This document shows positions 42,040 through 51,512 of a stretch of DNA of 64,000 nt, one piece after another. Source of the stretch: Micromonospora alfalfae (GTDB lineage: Bacteria > Actinomycetota > Actinomycetes > Mycobacteriales > Micromonosporaceae); the NCBI RefSeq assembly GCF_022230925.1, contig NZ_JAKKFH010000008.1, positions 558,001 to 622,000 of the forward strand. The letters are read 5' to 3'. Both the position numbers and the translations under genes were made by a program. The first letter of the stretch is position 1, and each line of letters begins with the position of its first letter. Under the pieces are notes generated by a model that searched no databases, was not told the origin of the DNA, and saw nothing but the letters and a program-made list of their open reading frames with translations.

Positions 42040-42522
42040 GTGACGGATACGTCGAATCGTGGAGTGCTGCCGGCACACGGTTCGCTGGCGGTCTATCCGG
42101 GTACGTTCGATCCGTTCACCCTCGGGCACCGCGACCTGGTGGCCCGTGCTCGGGTGATGTTCGACCGGGTCATCGTGTTGCTGGCGGTGAGCGCCGACAA
42201 GCAACCAACAGCCGAAGCCACAGCCAGGGCCGTACGCGTGCGCGAGGCCATGCCGGCCGCCTGGAGCAATGTCGAGGTGGACACCTGGACCGGCCTGACC
42301 ACTGCCTACTGCGCGCGCCGGGGGGCCACGGTCATCGTCCGCGGCGTGCGCACGGCAGCGGACTTTCGCTACGAGTACCAACTCGCTGCGATGAACGAGC
42401 AACTCGGCATGCAGACCGTCTGGTTGCCGCCCCGTCCGCACCTGGCGGCCACCTCGTCCACTGCCATACGCGCATACCGCATGGCGAAGTCCGCCCCGCC
42501 GCTCCCGGGGGGCCGAGAGTGA
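42040..42522 (+). CDS. CoaD-like pantetheine-phosphate adenylyltransferase (probable second copy)
   Basis: 160 residues, the usual CoaD length. AVYPGTFDPFTLGHRDLVAR contains the T/H-x-G-H nucleotide site; VIVRGVRTAADFRYEYQLAA matches the CoaD K/R-G-[LV]-R-x-x-x-D-F-x-Y-E core; SSTAIRAYR fits the closing S-S-S/T loop. If active it would join ATP and 4'-phosphopantetheine to dephospho-CoA. It differs from typical CoaD (PGSFDPxTxGH) in several places and does not lie next to rsmD, the usual context, so it is likely a paralogue for another role. GTG at 42040 has GGAG 5 bases upstream. Confidence 0.8.
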   Translation: MTDTSNRGVLPAHGSLAVYPGTFDPFTLGHRDLVARARVMFDRVIVLLAVSADKQPTAEATARAVRVREAMPAAWSNVEVDTWTGLTTAYCARRGATVIVRGVRTAADFRYEYQLAAMNEQLGMQTVWLPPRPHLAATSSTAIRAYRMAKSAPPLPGGRE

Positions 42523-42700
42523 CGCGCGGGGCAACCGAAACGGTGGCAACACGACGATGTGGCACGGCCAGGTGGGCGGCCTCGGCCAGCGCCAGGACGG
42601 CGTGCGGGTGGCCGGACGCCCAACAGCGCCGCAGGAAGCCGGAGCGTGGGCCCGATTGGCCGCGAAGGCCGGCACATGATGGGCGTTCCATCGGAAGCGG

Positions 42701-43243
42701 ATGTTGATGACGCGACCAACACTGTTCCTGACGGTCGGCCTCCCGTGCACCGGGAAGACCACTGCTGCTCGGCGTATCGAAATCGAGTGGAGAGCGCTTC
42801 GTCTGACGAAGGACGAATGGGTGAAGGCCCTCTACGGGCACGAGAATCCGCCATCGGCTCAGGACGTCATCGAAGGGCGGCTCATCGAGATCGGGCTGCG
42901 CGCCCTGGAACTCGGCAACAATGTTGTGATCGACTACGGCCTCTGGAGTCGAGACGAGCGCTCCGCTCTGCGACAGGCAGCAGGAGACCTCGGCGCGCTG
43001 GTGGAGATGCGCTACTTCGAGCTCACCCCGGCCGAACAGCGTCGGCGACTCGATCGGCGCCAGGCCGAAGCGCCGCACACGACGTGGCCGATGTCCGACG
43101 AGGAACTCGCCGAGTGGGCTGCCACCATCAGCGTCCCGACCCCAGGCGAACTCGACGGCACCGAACCCATCGATGACCCACCGGCTGGTTTCGCGACCTG
43201 GAACGAGTGGCGCACACACCGCTGGCCACCGTCGGTCTCCTGA
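42701..43243 (+). CDS. P-loop kinase-like ATPase (AAA/zeta-type)
   Basis: 180 residues: Walker A LTVGLPCTGKTTAARRIE, DEWVKALYGHENPP, the strand NNVVIDYGLWSRDERSALRQ (Walker B-like VIDYG), and MRYFELTPAEQRRRLDRRQ, a lid with arginines. This is the fold of small-molecule/antibiotic kinases and of zeta-like toxins; many genomes have several. The substrate is not identifiable. ATG at 42701 or at 42707, the latter with better spacing from GGAAG. It follows the CoaD-like gene by 178 bp on the same strand, with no sign of coupling. Confidence 0.8.
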   Translation: MLMTRPTLFLTVGLPCTGKTTAARRIEIEWRALRLTKDEWVKALYGHENPPSAQDVIEGRLIEIGLRALELGNNVVIDYGLWSRDERSALRQAAGDLGALVEMRYFELTPAEQRRRLDRRQAEAPHTTWPMSDEELAEWAATISVPTPGELDGTEPIDDPPAGFATWNEWRTHRWPPSVS

Positions 43244-43332
43244 CGCCGGCCCCCCGTGTCGGAGGTCGACGAGGTCGCGTTGTCGCTGTCGCCCGGCACG
43301 TCCCGTAGACATCGACCGACGGATCAGCGAGG

Positions 43333-46308
43333 TCAGCTTCGGCGTAGTTCGATCCGGTACCAGGCTCCCGCGTCTGTGGGGGTCTCGATCAGGGTGTCGG
43401 TGGTGCAGTTGTATCGGTCGGGCGTCCAGGAGGCGCTGAGGAGCCTCGCCCGCACCTTGCCGTCGATGAGCACGGTGGTCGACGACTCCTGGGAACGTTC
43501 GGCGTCGTAGCGGATCACGCCGTCTTGCACCTCGTAGCGGGCGTCGGCCTGCCCGGACCAGATGATGTCGATGCGCTGGCGCTCGATTGTGGTCGTGAAG
43601 CGGGTTTCGTTGCCGTAGTCCACGACGACGACGCCGTCGGGCCGGAAGGTCTGGGTGGTGCCGGTGGTGATGATCCGGTGAGTCCGGCCGGCCAGTTCCA
43701 GGTCGAACTCCCGTGACACCTCGCGCCAGGTGCCCACGAGGCAGGGATCCCCCACCGCTTCGACCCTCTCGGGCGGTGGCACGGGATGTGTGCCGATGGG
43801 CACGGGATCCGGTTTCAAGAATGCGTAGTTCCCCGGCACCTCCACGGCCGCACCGGCCAGTACCAACAGCGCCAGTCCGGCGAGCCCGCCAGCCAGGACT
43901 GGACGGGCTGATCCCCGCGTGGCGTCCGCTCTGCCGGTAGATACGGCGGTCGGGATGACCCCCGCGTGCGTTCGGGAGATATGGGTGCGGCGGCGCCAGA
44001 GTCCTCCGGCCGCCGCCGCGAGCAGCGCGACCGGCACCGCAATCAGTACCCCAGTTGTCGCGATCAACGCCAAGTGGAAGGTGATGTAGCTGTCGGGCAG
44101 GAAGCTCGGCAGTTCACAGCCGCGTCCTCCGGGGCCGGTGAGCCGCAGGCAGTCTGAGATACCCCGGCTCAGGTAGAAGCCGAGCGTGGCCACCGCCACG
44201 GTGGTGGTCACCGCAAGCGGTACCAGTACCGGTCGCAGCCGCGTCGAGCGGGCCGCGACGACAGCGGCACCCGCGGCTTGCAGCAGGGCAGCTACGGCCA
44301 CGTAGGTATTGCCGTACACCAGGTAGAAGTAGAGTGGCTCGCCGCCGGTGAGCTCCTGCACGTTGAAGTCCGCCGGAAGGTGACGGACGTCGGCGGGCAG
44401 CGCCGCGTCGGCCGCGAACGGCAGGGCCAGCCCGACGGCGATCACGCCGAGCCCGGCCACGGCACCGATGCGGAGCGCCCGTCGTACCCCCGGTGGGCGG
44501 TGCCCAGTGCGCCGGAACCAGCCCAACAGCAGCGCCGGCACCGCCCACAGCAGCACGAGCCCGGCGGTGGCGAGCGGAGTGAACTGGACGAGGACTCGCG
44601 GATAGTAGCTGTGGACGAGGCTGGTCCAGCCGGCCATCTGGACGTACCAGCCGATCCCCCACCCCGACTGGGTGGAGTGCCACTGGACGCCCTGCAGGAT
44701 GCTGCCGCCGAAGGCGGTGGCGTACCAGATCGCGAACAACGGGGCCCCGACCGTGATCGCGGTCGCGGCGCAGAGGCGCCGCCGCCTGTCGGACCGGCCG
44801 GTGGACTCGACGAGCACGGTGTCCACGGATCGCACCCAGACGGTGAAGAGGAAAAGACCCGCGACGAGGATCACCGCCGCCACGGGCAACTCGGTCACGC
44901 GCAGGAGTCCGGCTCCGCCCAGGTCAAAGTTCTCCGCGTACGTCAGAGACAACGGACCGCTGAGCGCGAATCCCAGCGCCGCGACGACGGGCAGCAGCAA
45001 CTGCCGGCGTCGTGCCCCGGCTACGTCGGCGGTGCCGGTTCGGAACACCGCGCGGGCGAGCAGGCGGAGCAGGAGCGCTCCGACACCGAGTGACATCAGT
45101 GCCAAACCGACGACGAGATACTCCTCCAGCAGACCGCCCACGGTGAGGCTGACGTTGTAGAGCACCAATCCGAGGACGATGCCGTAGCCGGCGGTCTCGG
45201 CGAGACCGGGCTGCAACGTCGCGCCTGGATCGGCAACAGCCAGTGCCCGACGTGTCGGCGACGGATGGCTACCGAGCCGGGCCAGAAGCTCTCTCGACCT
45301 GCCGCCCAGGCCGATCCGTCCGGTCCGCACGGGCGGCCAGGGCAATGCGTTCACCACCCTGCCGAGTGCGCCGCCCGGCGTGTCCCAGCCAGCGGCGGTG
45401 ATATCCGCGTGCAGCTCGCGGGCCCGGAGGATCGCGTTGCGCGCGAGGTACACGACCGCGGTCAGCACCCCGAGCGCGACGATCGGGAACAACACTTCGG
45501 CTACCGGGTGCGCGCTGTCCGAGGCCTCACGGGCCCGAAAGAGATCGGGCTTCAGTGACACGGCTACGAACGGGACGACGGCAACGGCGACAAACGCCCA
45601 CCAGGTCGCGATGCTGAGGTAGGTGCGGTCGACGTCACCGTTGTGCAGATGCGCCAACTCGTGCCGCAACACGGCACGGAAGCCGGCCCGGTCGAGGTCG
45701 TAACGCACCAGCAGACCGACGTCGAGGCAGATCCGCCGCCTACCCGGCAGCCCGAACGCCTGGCCGCCGTGCGTGGTCGAGTAGGGCGCGACGAGCCACG
45801 TCGGCGGCCGACGCAGCCCCGCCTGCCGGGACAGATCGGCTAGTTCATCCAGCAGTTCGGCGTCCGCGCCGCTTGCTATCGGGCGCATCCGCCGACGCCG
45901 GTACAGCCACCACGGATGCAGCAGATACAGCAGTACGGCGACAAGCAGCTCTCCCAGGATTCCCGCCCCAACCCATAGTGCCTGCTCCCGAAGGAACGGA
46001 CGCATGCAGAGCCGCATCAGGGCGGCCCCGTGGATGGCCGCGTCATCCGGTGGCGTGTAGGCGATCGCCTCCTGAACGTCGACCAGGCACTGGTCCAGCG
46101 CGGTGCTGACCGGCCCGGCCCCGGGCGATGCGCTATACACCGAGCCGAACGCGACGACGCTGGATGCCAGGACGGCGGCCACCAGCATCACGAAACGGAT
46201 ATCGGTACTGGCCCGCAGCGCCGCTCTCAACGAGTCCGCCGGGGGTGGCAGAGCATGTTGATCGGGTACGGGTCGGAACGGCTCGGCCCCCTCGTCCCGA
46301 GCCGTCAC
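43333..46308 (-). CDS. Large multi-membrane-spanning M48-type metallopeptidase
   Basis: 991 residues. An N-terminal helix (IRFVMLVAAVLASSVVAFGS) and a second (WVGAGILGELLVAVLLYLL) precede the catalytic part: AVLRHELAHLHNGDVDRTYL holds HExxH, and RARELHADITAAGWD supplies the expected third Zn ligand (Glu). There follow about ten more helices and, after residue ~800, a soluble C-terminal domain (GTWREVSREFDLELAGRTHR, NETRFTTTIERQRIDIIWSG). M48 enzymes are membrane proteases of HtpX/Ste24 type; this one is three times the usual length, with an added domain likely outside the cell. GTG at 46308 overlaps the preceding stop (GTGA). Confidence 0.85.
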   Translation of the reverse strand: MTARDEGAEPFRPVPDQHALPPPADSLRAALRASTDIRFVMLVAAVLASSVVAFGSVYSASPGAGPVSTALDQCLVDVQEAIAYTPPDDAAIHGAALMRLCMRPFLREQALWVGAGILGELLVAVLLYLLHPWWLYRRRRMRPIASGADAELLDELADLSRQAGLRRPPTWLVAPYSTTHGGQAFGLPGRRRICLDVGLLVRYDLDRAGFRAVLRHELAHLHNGDVDRTYLSIATWWAFVAVAVVPFVAVSLKPDLFRAREASDSAHPVAEVLFPIVALGVLTAVVYLARNAILRARELHADITAAGWDTPGGALGRVVNALPWPPVRTGRIGLGGRSRELLARLGSHPSPTRRALAVADPGATLQPGLAETAGYGIVLGLVLYNVSLTVGGLLEEYLVVGLALMSLGVGALLLRLLARAVFRTGTADVAGARRRQLLLPVVAALGFALSGPLSLTYAENFDLGGAGLLRVTELPVAAVILVAGLFLFTVWVRSVDTVLVESTGRSDRRRRLCAATAITVGAPLFAIWYATAFGGSILQGVQWHSTQSGWGIGWYVQMAGWTSLVHSYYPRVLVQFTPLATAGLVLLWAVPALLLGWFRRTGHRPPGVRRALRIGAVAGLGVIAVGLALPFAADAALPADVRHLPADFNVQELTGGEPLYFYLVYGNTYVAVAALLQAAGAAVVAARSTRLRPVLVPLAVTTTVAVATLGFYLSRGISDCLRLTGPGGRGCELPSFLPDSYITFHLALIATTGVLIAVPVALLAAAAGGLWRRRTHISRTHAGVIPTAVSTGRADATRGSARPVLAGGLAGLALLVLAGAAVEVPGNYAFLKPDPVPIGTHPVPPPERVEAVGDPCLVGTWREVSREFDLELAGRTHRIITTGTTQTFRPDGVVVVDYGNETRFTTTIERQRIDIIWSGQADARYEVQDGVIRYDAERSQESSTTVLIDGKVRARLLSASWTPDRYNCTTDTLIETPTDAGAWYRIELRRS

Positions 46309-46868
46309 TGCGGTGGTTCCGTTCGTGGCTGGCTGATCCAGTCGCCCACGATCGCGGCGGCCAGCAGGTCGGCCTCCTGGGTCGGCATCCGGCCGTGCTG
46401 GATCAGGGACCGGGCGACGAGTGCCCGTACCTCGGCCCACTGTTGCGAGGTCAGCACCGGCATGCCGACTCCTGGCCCATCCGCCACCGGCTCGCCGTGA
46501 TCGGCTCCGTCGGCATCCTGGTGTGTCACCGGTGTCAGGCCCAGCAACCGGCGGACGCTCCTTGTCGACGACACGGCCGCAGTCACCACACCCAGGCTGA
46601 CGACGTACGACAGCACCTGCGCCGACGCGTCCAGCAGCACCGGGGTGAGGAGGTACTCGACTTCCGGCAGGCCCAACTTGAGTTGCCCGCTGCGCGGGTC
46701 ACCACCAGCAAGAGCGCGTTTCGGATCAGCGATGTACGCGTCACGCAGCAGGTCGAAGACCCGCCGCTCCGCAGCGACCTGAGCAGGTCGGACCGATGCG
46801 GCGCGTTGCAGCATGATCCGAGCCAGCTCGGCCACCATCTGTTCGTCAACGGCTGGGGTGGTCCTCAC
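46305..46868 (-). CDS. Hypothetical protein coupled to the M48 peptidase
   Basis: 187 residues, mostly helical: VDEQMVAELARIMLQRAASV, FDLLRDAYIADPKRALAGG, PEVEYLLTPVLLDASAQVLS, and AEVRALVARSLIQHGRMPTQ. One weak hydrophobic segment (VLSYVVSLGVVTAAVS) might be membrane-associated. No family recognised. GTG at 46868 overlaps the stop of a small upstream gene and its own stop overlaps the M48 start, both as GTGA, so the three are translated together and probably work as one unit. Confidence 0.75.
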   Translation of the reverse strand: MRTTPAVDEQMVAELARIMLQRAASVRPAQVAAERRVFDLLRDAYIADPKRALAGGDPRSGQLKLGLPEVEYLLTPVLLDASAQVLSYVVSLGVVTAAVSSTRSVRRLLGLTPVTHQDADGADHGEPVADGPGVGMPVLTSQQWAEVRALVARSLIQHGRMPTQEADLLAAAIVGDWISQPRTEPPQ

Positions 46869-47029
46869 GCGGCATCACCGGCGATGCCGTCGAATTGGAC
46901 ACCGGCTCCCGTGGTGAACACGTAACGTACTCGGATCGCCGGCCGATCGATCGCCCGGCGTATAACCAGAACCTGCATGTCCTGCTGCATCACGCCACGA
47001 TGATGCACGGTGAGACGCGCGATCGTCAC
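46865..47029 (-). CDS. Small protein leading the M48 operon
   Basis: 54 residues from a GTG: VTIARLTVHHRGVMQQDMQV, then LVIRRAIDRPAIRVRYVFTT, then GAGVQFDGIAGDAA. The stop overlaps the start of the next gene by GTGA, exactly as the next two genes overlap, which is the main reason to believe it. Beta-strand-rich; function unknown. There is no Shine-Dalgarno, and an AT-rich AATAAGAC-like box lies just upstream, so a leaderless transcript is possible. ATG codons at 46990 or 46978 are alternatives. Confidence 0.6.
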   Translation of the reverse strand: MTIARLTVHHRGVMQQDMQVLVIRRAIDRPAIRVRYVFTTGAGVQFDGIAGDAA

Positions 47030-47231
47030 TCAAAGTCACTGTCGTCTTATTGACGTGGCTGCACGGCAGCCGGTGATCATGAACCCGCGGTGGCCAACCC
47101 CACCGACAATCCCCATTTCGATGACCTGGGGGGCATCTGCCAACAATCCGATGGGGCCGGCAGTGCAACAGAGCCGTCAGAGGTATTTGTTCGTCTACGT
47201 CGACTCTGATTGGTGAGGCAACGGGAACAGG
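47030..47231. other. Short intergenic region between LtrA and the M48 operon
   Basis: About 200 bp; the promoter of the M48 operon should be here. A plus-strand frame ending at 47216 shows no coding character. Confidence 0.45.
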
Positions 47232-48527
47232 TCAGCGTGGCGGCGAGGGCTGCTCCAGGGGGCGTCCGTGAGCGCGGATCGTGTCCGAGACGGCGACGCC
47301 GAGCAGGACGGCGACAGCTGCCAGCGCGACGACGAGGGGCGGCCGGCCGACCATCACCGGTGCCATGGCCACGAGGACGAAGATCCCGATCGGCCGTGGC
47401 CGGGACACCCGGGCGAAGGCCACGTACTCGAACAGTGAGCGCCCGGCGAGGAAGAGCGCGGGACCGCCGAGGATGGCCCCGACCCAGGCGGGCTTGGCGT
47501 CTCCGGTGGGATCTATGAGGGTGAGTTCGGAGCCGGCTGAGGCAGCGAGGATGCCCGCCACCATGAGCAGGTGGGCGAGCTCGGCCAACCGGCCGACCCG
47601 GCCGGGGTCGGCGGATGCCGCGATGGCCTCGCCCAGGATCTGACCGGCTCGGTAGAAGTAGATCCGCCACAGCAACACCGTGATGAGGAACGACACGGTG
47701 AGGGCCATTGTCCGTTCGGGCACGATCGGGCCGCGTAGAAGGCTCGATCCGGAGGTCAGGATCGTCTCCCCGAGCGCGACGATGACGAGCTGCCAGTATC
47801 GTTCGGCCAGGTGCTCGCCTGCGCCGGACCACGGGGACGCCCGTGAGCGACCAAGCCTCGGGACCGGCCAGCCGATTCTGGCCCCGAGGTAGTCGATCGC
47901 CAAAGCCAGCGTCCACAGCGAATTGCGCGTCGCCTCCGGCGCGAAAGCTCCGGTGAGCCACGGCACGGCCGACGTGCCGAACCAGACGAGCGCCAGCGTG
48001 TTGACGCGGCGAAGGTTGTGACCCCGCACAATGAGCGCGAAGAAGAGGGTGCGGCCCACCTGGATCGCGCCGTAGGTGCTCGCGAAGAGCAGGCCGGTAT
48101 CGGCGAGAGCCCCTGAAATCGCGACCGCCAGGAGCAGGCTCCCGTACATCGTCGCGAGGACGACGAACTGGATTGCCGGCTGGAACGGATCGAATCTGCT
48201 CGTCACCCATGCCGTCTGGGTCCAGATCCACCACACCGCCAGGAACAGCAGCAGCGTCTCGCCGTTCTCCGCGAGGGACGTGGTCAGCCTCTCCGCGACG
48301 TGGCCCCTGGTGTAGTCCAACACCAACTCGTGCACGATCCGGGTGAGGGCGAAGACGAACACGAGGTCGAAGAACAGTTCCAAAAAGGTCGGCCGCTGCG
48401 GACTCTCACGTCTGCGCAGCAGACTGGCCACTCTATTCGTCGTCACCCGTCCGCCCGCTTCGTCGGCTTGTTTCTGAAGCAGTCGTACCACGTCACCGCG
48501 CCGCTCACGGATGAGATGCCCACTCAA
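47232..48527 (-). CDS. ltrA: Low temperature requirement protein A (LtrA) family membrane protein
   Basis: 431 residues, about 10-11 helices. The signature LELFFDLVFVFALTRIVHEL near residue 50 and LLFLAVWWIWTQTAWVTSRF are diagnostic of LtrA proteins, as are ERYWQLVIVALGETILTSGS and YFYRAGQILGEAI. Named from Listeria, where a mutant grew poorly in the cold; the molecular role, probably transport, is unknown. It stands alone, convergent to nothing and with about 150 bp to the serine hydrolase upstream. Confidence 0.9.
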   Translation of the reverse strand: MSGHLIRERRGDVVRLLQKQADEAGGRVTTNRVASLLRRRESPQRPTFLELFFDLVFVFALTRIVHELVLDYTRGHVAERLTTSLAENGETLLLFLAVWWIWTQTAWVTSRFDPFQPAIQFVVLATMYGSLLLAVAISGALADTGLLFASTYGAIQVGRTLFFALIVRGHNLRRVNTLALVWFGTSAVPWLTGAFAPEATRNSLWTLALAIDYLGARIGWPVPRLGRSRASPWSGAGEHLAERYWQLVIVALGETILTSGSSLLRGPIVPERTMALTVSFLITVLLWRIYFYRAGQILGEAIAASADPGRVGRLAELAHLLMVAGILAASAGSELTLIDPTGDAKPAWVGAILGGPALFLAGRSLFEYVAFARVSRPRPIGIFVLVAMAPVMVGRPPLVVALAAVAVLLGVAVSDTIRAHGRPLEQPSPPR

Positions 48528-48680
48528 CGACCAGGAGGCTCCAACTCGGAAAATTGCTTCATCTTTGCGGATAGCGGCGTGGTGGGGGCCGTGCCGGCTC
48601 GATTCCCCGGGTCGTCGGGCAGCGGCTGGCCGCCGACCGTATCGACCCGGGGAGTCGTCTCGCCGAGAGATGCTGACTGG

Positions 48681-49805
48681 TCAGGCGCAGAGAGCCTCAT
48701 TCAGGAGCGCGTCGACCGCGGCGAAGACGTCGGCGTACTCACCGCGGAAGTTGGGCGTCAGCGCGACGGTCACCTGGTGGCGCCCGTCCTCATTAGAAAA
48801 TGACCAGGATTGGTACGTCAGGGTGCCGCCGTCGTTGCCGTACACCCGGATTCCGCACGTGGTGTCTCGCCACGACAGTCCGAGCCCGTAACTACCGCCC
48901 TTGACAGCGGGTGTCTTCATCTCGGCGAGGAGGCGACGCGGCAGAAGACGCCCGCCCAGCAGTGCGGCGAAGAATCGGTTCAGATCAGTGGTTGTGGAGA
49001 TCATCTCGCCAGCTGCGCCGAACACCGACGGATTCATCCGGGTGTAGTCGAGAAGCTCCATTTCGCCGTCCTGCTGTGTCGGCAGGTAGCCGTGTGGATG
49101 CGGTCCGCGGATCTGCGGCGACGTCCCTGGCACTGCGGTGTCGCGCAACCGCAACGGCTGGATGATCCGGTGTTCGACCTCTTCGCGGTATGGCCGGCCG
49201 GTCACCTTCTCGATGATCTGGCCGAGCAGAAGATAGTTGGTGTTCGAGTACGCGTAGGCCGCACCCGGCTGGTCAGACGTCGGAGGGTTGGACACCGCCC
49301 GCCCAATGAGTTCGGCCGGGGTCCAGGTCCGCCATCGGTTGCTCAGGAACTCAGGCTCGGGCGGCATCGGCAGTGTCTGGACGTAGTCGAACAACCCGCT
49401 GCTGTGGTTGAGCAGATGGCGCACGGTAATGCGGTGACCGTCGGGAACGACTCCGGGCAGCCGCGATTCGACAGTGTCGTCGAGCCGCAGCCGACCCTCA
49501 CCGACAAGCTGGAGGACGACGGTGGCGATGAACGTCTTCGTGATGCTGCCCACCCGGACTCGACCGTCAACCGGGACCGCCCTCGTGGTACCCAGTTCGG
49601 CCACACCGCTGGCGCCCTGCCAGATGCCGTGCTGGTCACGCACCTCCGCCAGCGCGCCCACAGTGCCAGCGGCTACGACGTCGTTCAGCCGACGCTGCAG
49701 TTCGACGCGATCCCTCTCCGCTGGCACGGCAGTGGCAGCGGCCGGGACGGCAATCACCGCCAGCACTGTCGTCGCGATCGTCATGGACCGGAGCACACGC
49801 TTCAT
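48681..49805 (-). CDS. Secreted serine hydrolase, beta-lactamase/D-Ala-D-Ala carboxypeptidase family
   Basis: 374 residues. An N-terminal signal peptide (TIATTVLAVIAVPAAATAVP) exports it. The SxxK nucleophile motif is VGSITKTF (Ser87, Lys90), the Y-x-N motif is AYAYSNTNYLLLGQII (Tyr186), and a late GNDGGTLTYQS supplies the [H/K/G]-x-G-like motif. Family members hydrolyse peptidoglycan stem peptides, esters or beta-lactams; class C-like. GGAGGCC precedes the ATG. No regulator or cell-wall gene is adjacent, so the substrate is open. Confidence 0.9.
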   Translation of the reverse strand: MKRVLRSMTIATTVLAVIAVPAAATAVPAERDRVELQRRLNDVVAAGTVGALAEVRDQHGIWQGASGVAELGTTRAVPVDGRVRVGSITKTFIATVVLQLVGEGRLRLDDTVESRLPGVVPDGHRITVRHLLNHSSGLFDYVQTLPMPPEPEFLSNRWRTWTPAELIGRAVSNPPTSDQPGAAYAYSNTNYLLLGQIIEKVTGRPYREEVEHRIIQPLRLRDTAVPGTSPQIRGPHPHGYLPTQQDGEMELLDYTRMNPSVFGAAGEMISTTTDLNRFFAALLGGRLLPRRLLAEMKTPAVKGGSYGLGLSWRDTTCGIRVYGNDGGTLTYQSWSFSNEDGRHQVTVALTPNFRGEYADVFAAVDALLNEALCA

Positions 49806-50084
49806 TCGGCCTCCTTGAGCAATTCCGCCCGTCGGTTTTTACCGAAGATCACGCTAGGCAGGCGACCGCCCGGGCGGGACCCGGCTGACAGCCGTCTTTT
49901 ACTGGGGGGTTTCCCCCACTCCGGCCCTCGCGCAGCCGGCCCGGCGTGCTGCGCGCGGTCGTGGTGACCGGGGATGGTCACCGCCTGGTCGGGCTGCTCG
50001 GTCTGGGTCTGGGCGGGACCACCGGGCCTGGCAGGTGGGATTCGTGAGCAGAATGAGGGCCGGGCAGGGTAGGACAATGGCGGC

Positions 50085-51512
50085 ATGGGCCCTCCGGTGA
50101 CGCCACCGACAGCGGACGCATCGTCCGGCGGCCAGGGTCGGGGCAGGAGGCCGTGGGCGGTGGCCCGCGCGGCGGTCGGAGCGCCGTTCACCCAACGACA
50201 GCTTCGCGAGCTGTCATTCTGCCTGGCCGGGCTGCCGTTCACGCTCATCAATCCACTGGTGCTCTTCGTTCTCACCGTGGACATCATCTGGTTCGTGGTC
50301 GACGGCGCGCGGGGTAACCCGTCGGCGGGCGAGATGGCCATCGCCTGTGCCTGCCAGGTACTGCTGCTCGTGCTGCTCGTGTCGACAACGGCGGCCCGGA
50401 GGCTCGGCTCACTGCAGCGCCTGCTCGCGACCCGGCTGCTCGGGACGCGAGTCGGGGAGCCGCCGCCGGTGCGGCGGCGCCCCGGCGGTCGGGCCTGGTC
50501 CGGGCCGGGCCCCGGGGACGTGGCAGGCTGGCGGGTCATGGCCTATCAGCTGGCCAAGCTGCCGGTCGGCCTGGTCGAGCTGTACGCCGTGTTCTTCTGG
50601 GTCGGCGGGCTGGTCAACCTGAGTTACCCGCTCTTGTGGGGGGCGTTCCGTAACCATCCGCCGGGAGTCCAGCTGAGTCCGGTGCCGGTGTTCACGCCGT
50701 TCGGGTTGTTCGGCGACGGCACGTTCCGCGTCGCGACCTTCCCCGGCACGTTCGCCGCCGCCGCGGCGGGAGCGGCGATGCTGCTGGTCGCCCCGTGGGT
50801 TACCAGGGCCGTCACGTCCGTCGACGCCTGGCTGATCCGAGGCTTGCTCGGGCCTGGGCGGCTGGCGCAGCGGGTCCACGACCTGGAGCTGACCCGGGCG
50901 CTGGCCGTGGACGACTCCGCCGCGATGCTGCGGCGGCTCGAGCGGGACCTGCACGACGGCGCGCAGATCAGGCTGGCCACCTTGGCCATGAACCTCGGTA
51001 TGGCCCGGGAGAAGCTCGGCGACGGCGGCGAGGTTCCCGACGCCGCAGCTGCCCGCGAACTGGTCGACGCCGCCATCCGGGGCGCCAAGGACGCGCTCGG
51101 CGAGCTGCGCGGCCTGGTCCGCGGGATCCACCCGCCGGTGCTCGACAACGGGCTGGCGGACGCCCTCGCGTCGTTGGCCGCCGACAGCGCGATTCCTGTC
51201 GAGCTGCAGGTCGACCTCCCGGTCCGGCCCGCTCCTGCGATCGAGACCATCGCGTATTTCTGCGCTGCCGAACTGCTGGCCAACGCGGCGAAACACAGCC
51301 TCGCCAACGCGATCGACGTCCGGGTCGTCGAACATCGGGACGTGCTGCTGCTCAGCGTGACCGACGACGGCACGGGTGGTGTCGACTCGGGCCGGGGCAG
51401 TGGCCTGCGCGGGCTGACATCTCGGGTCGCCGTGGTGGATGGCCGGCTCACCATCACGAGCCCACCTGGCGGCCCAACGAGGATCGCCGTCGAGCTACCG
51501 TTCCGCGCATGA
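50085..51512 (+). CDS. Sensor histidine kinase, HisKA_3 type
   Basis: 475 residues. Helices at about 47-72 and 88-103, then 160-185 and 220-240, form the membrane sensor; no obvious ligand domain. The dimerisation/phosphoacceptor segment is RRLERDLHDGAQIRLATLAM with His290; the ATPase domain has ELLANAAKHSLANAIDV (N-box), VTDDGTGG and GSGLRGLTSRV. It phosphorylates the response regulator encoded next, whose ATG overlaps its stop (ATGA). The signal is unknown and no ABC exporter is adjacent. Confidence 0.92.
   Translation: MGPPVTPPTADASSGGQGRGRRPWAVARAAVGAPFTQRQLRELSFCLAGLPFTLINPLVLFVLTVDIIWFVVDGARGNPSAGEMAIACACQVLLLVLLVSTTAARRLGSLQRLLATRLLGTRVGEPPPVRRRPGGRAWSGPGPGDVAGWRVMAYQLAKLPVGLVELYAVFFWVGGLVNLSYPLLWGAFRNHPPGVQLSPVPVFTPFGLFGDGTFRVATFPGTFAAAAAGAAMLLVAPWVTRAVTSVDAWLIRGLLGPGRLAQRVHDLELTRALAVDDSAAMLRRLERDLHDGAQIRLATLAMNLGMAREKLGDGGEVPDAAAARELVDAAIRGAKDALGELRGLVRGIHPPVLDNGLADALASLAADSAIPVELQVDLPVRPAPAIETIAYFCAAELLANAAKHSLANAIDVRVVEHRDVLLLSVTDDGTGGVDSGRGSGLRGLTSRVAVVDGRLTITSPPGGPTRIAVELPFRA

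Noticed and set aside
47077..48234. 385-codon minus-strand frame overlapping LtrA
   Set aside because: Different frame of the same strand, Arg/Gly-rich without hydrophobic helices; LtrA signatures lie in the other frame.
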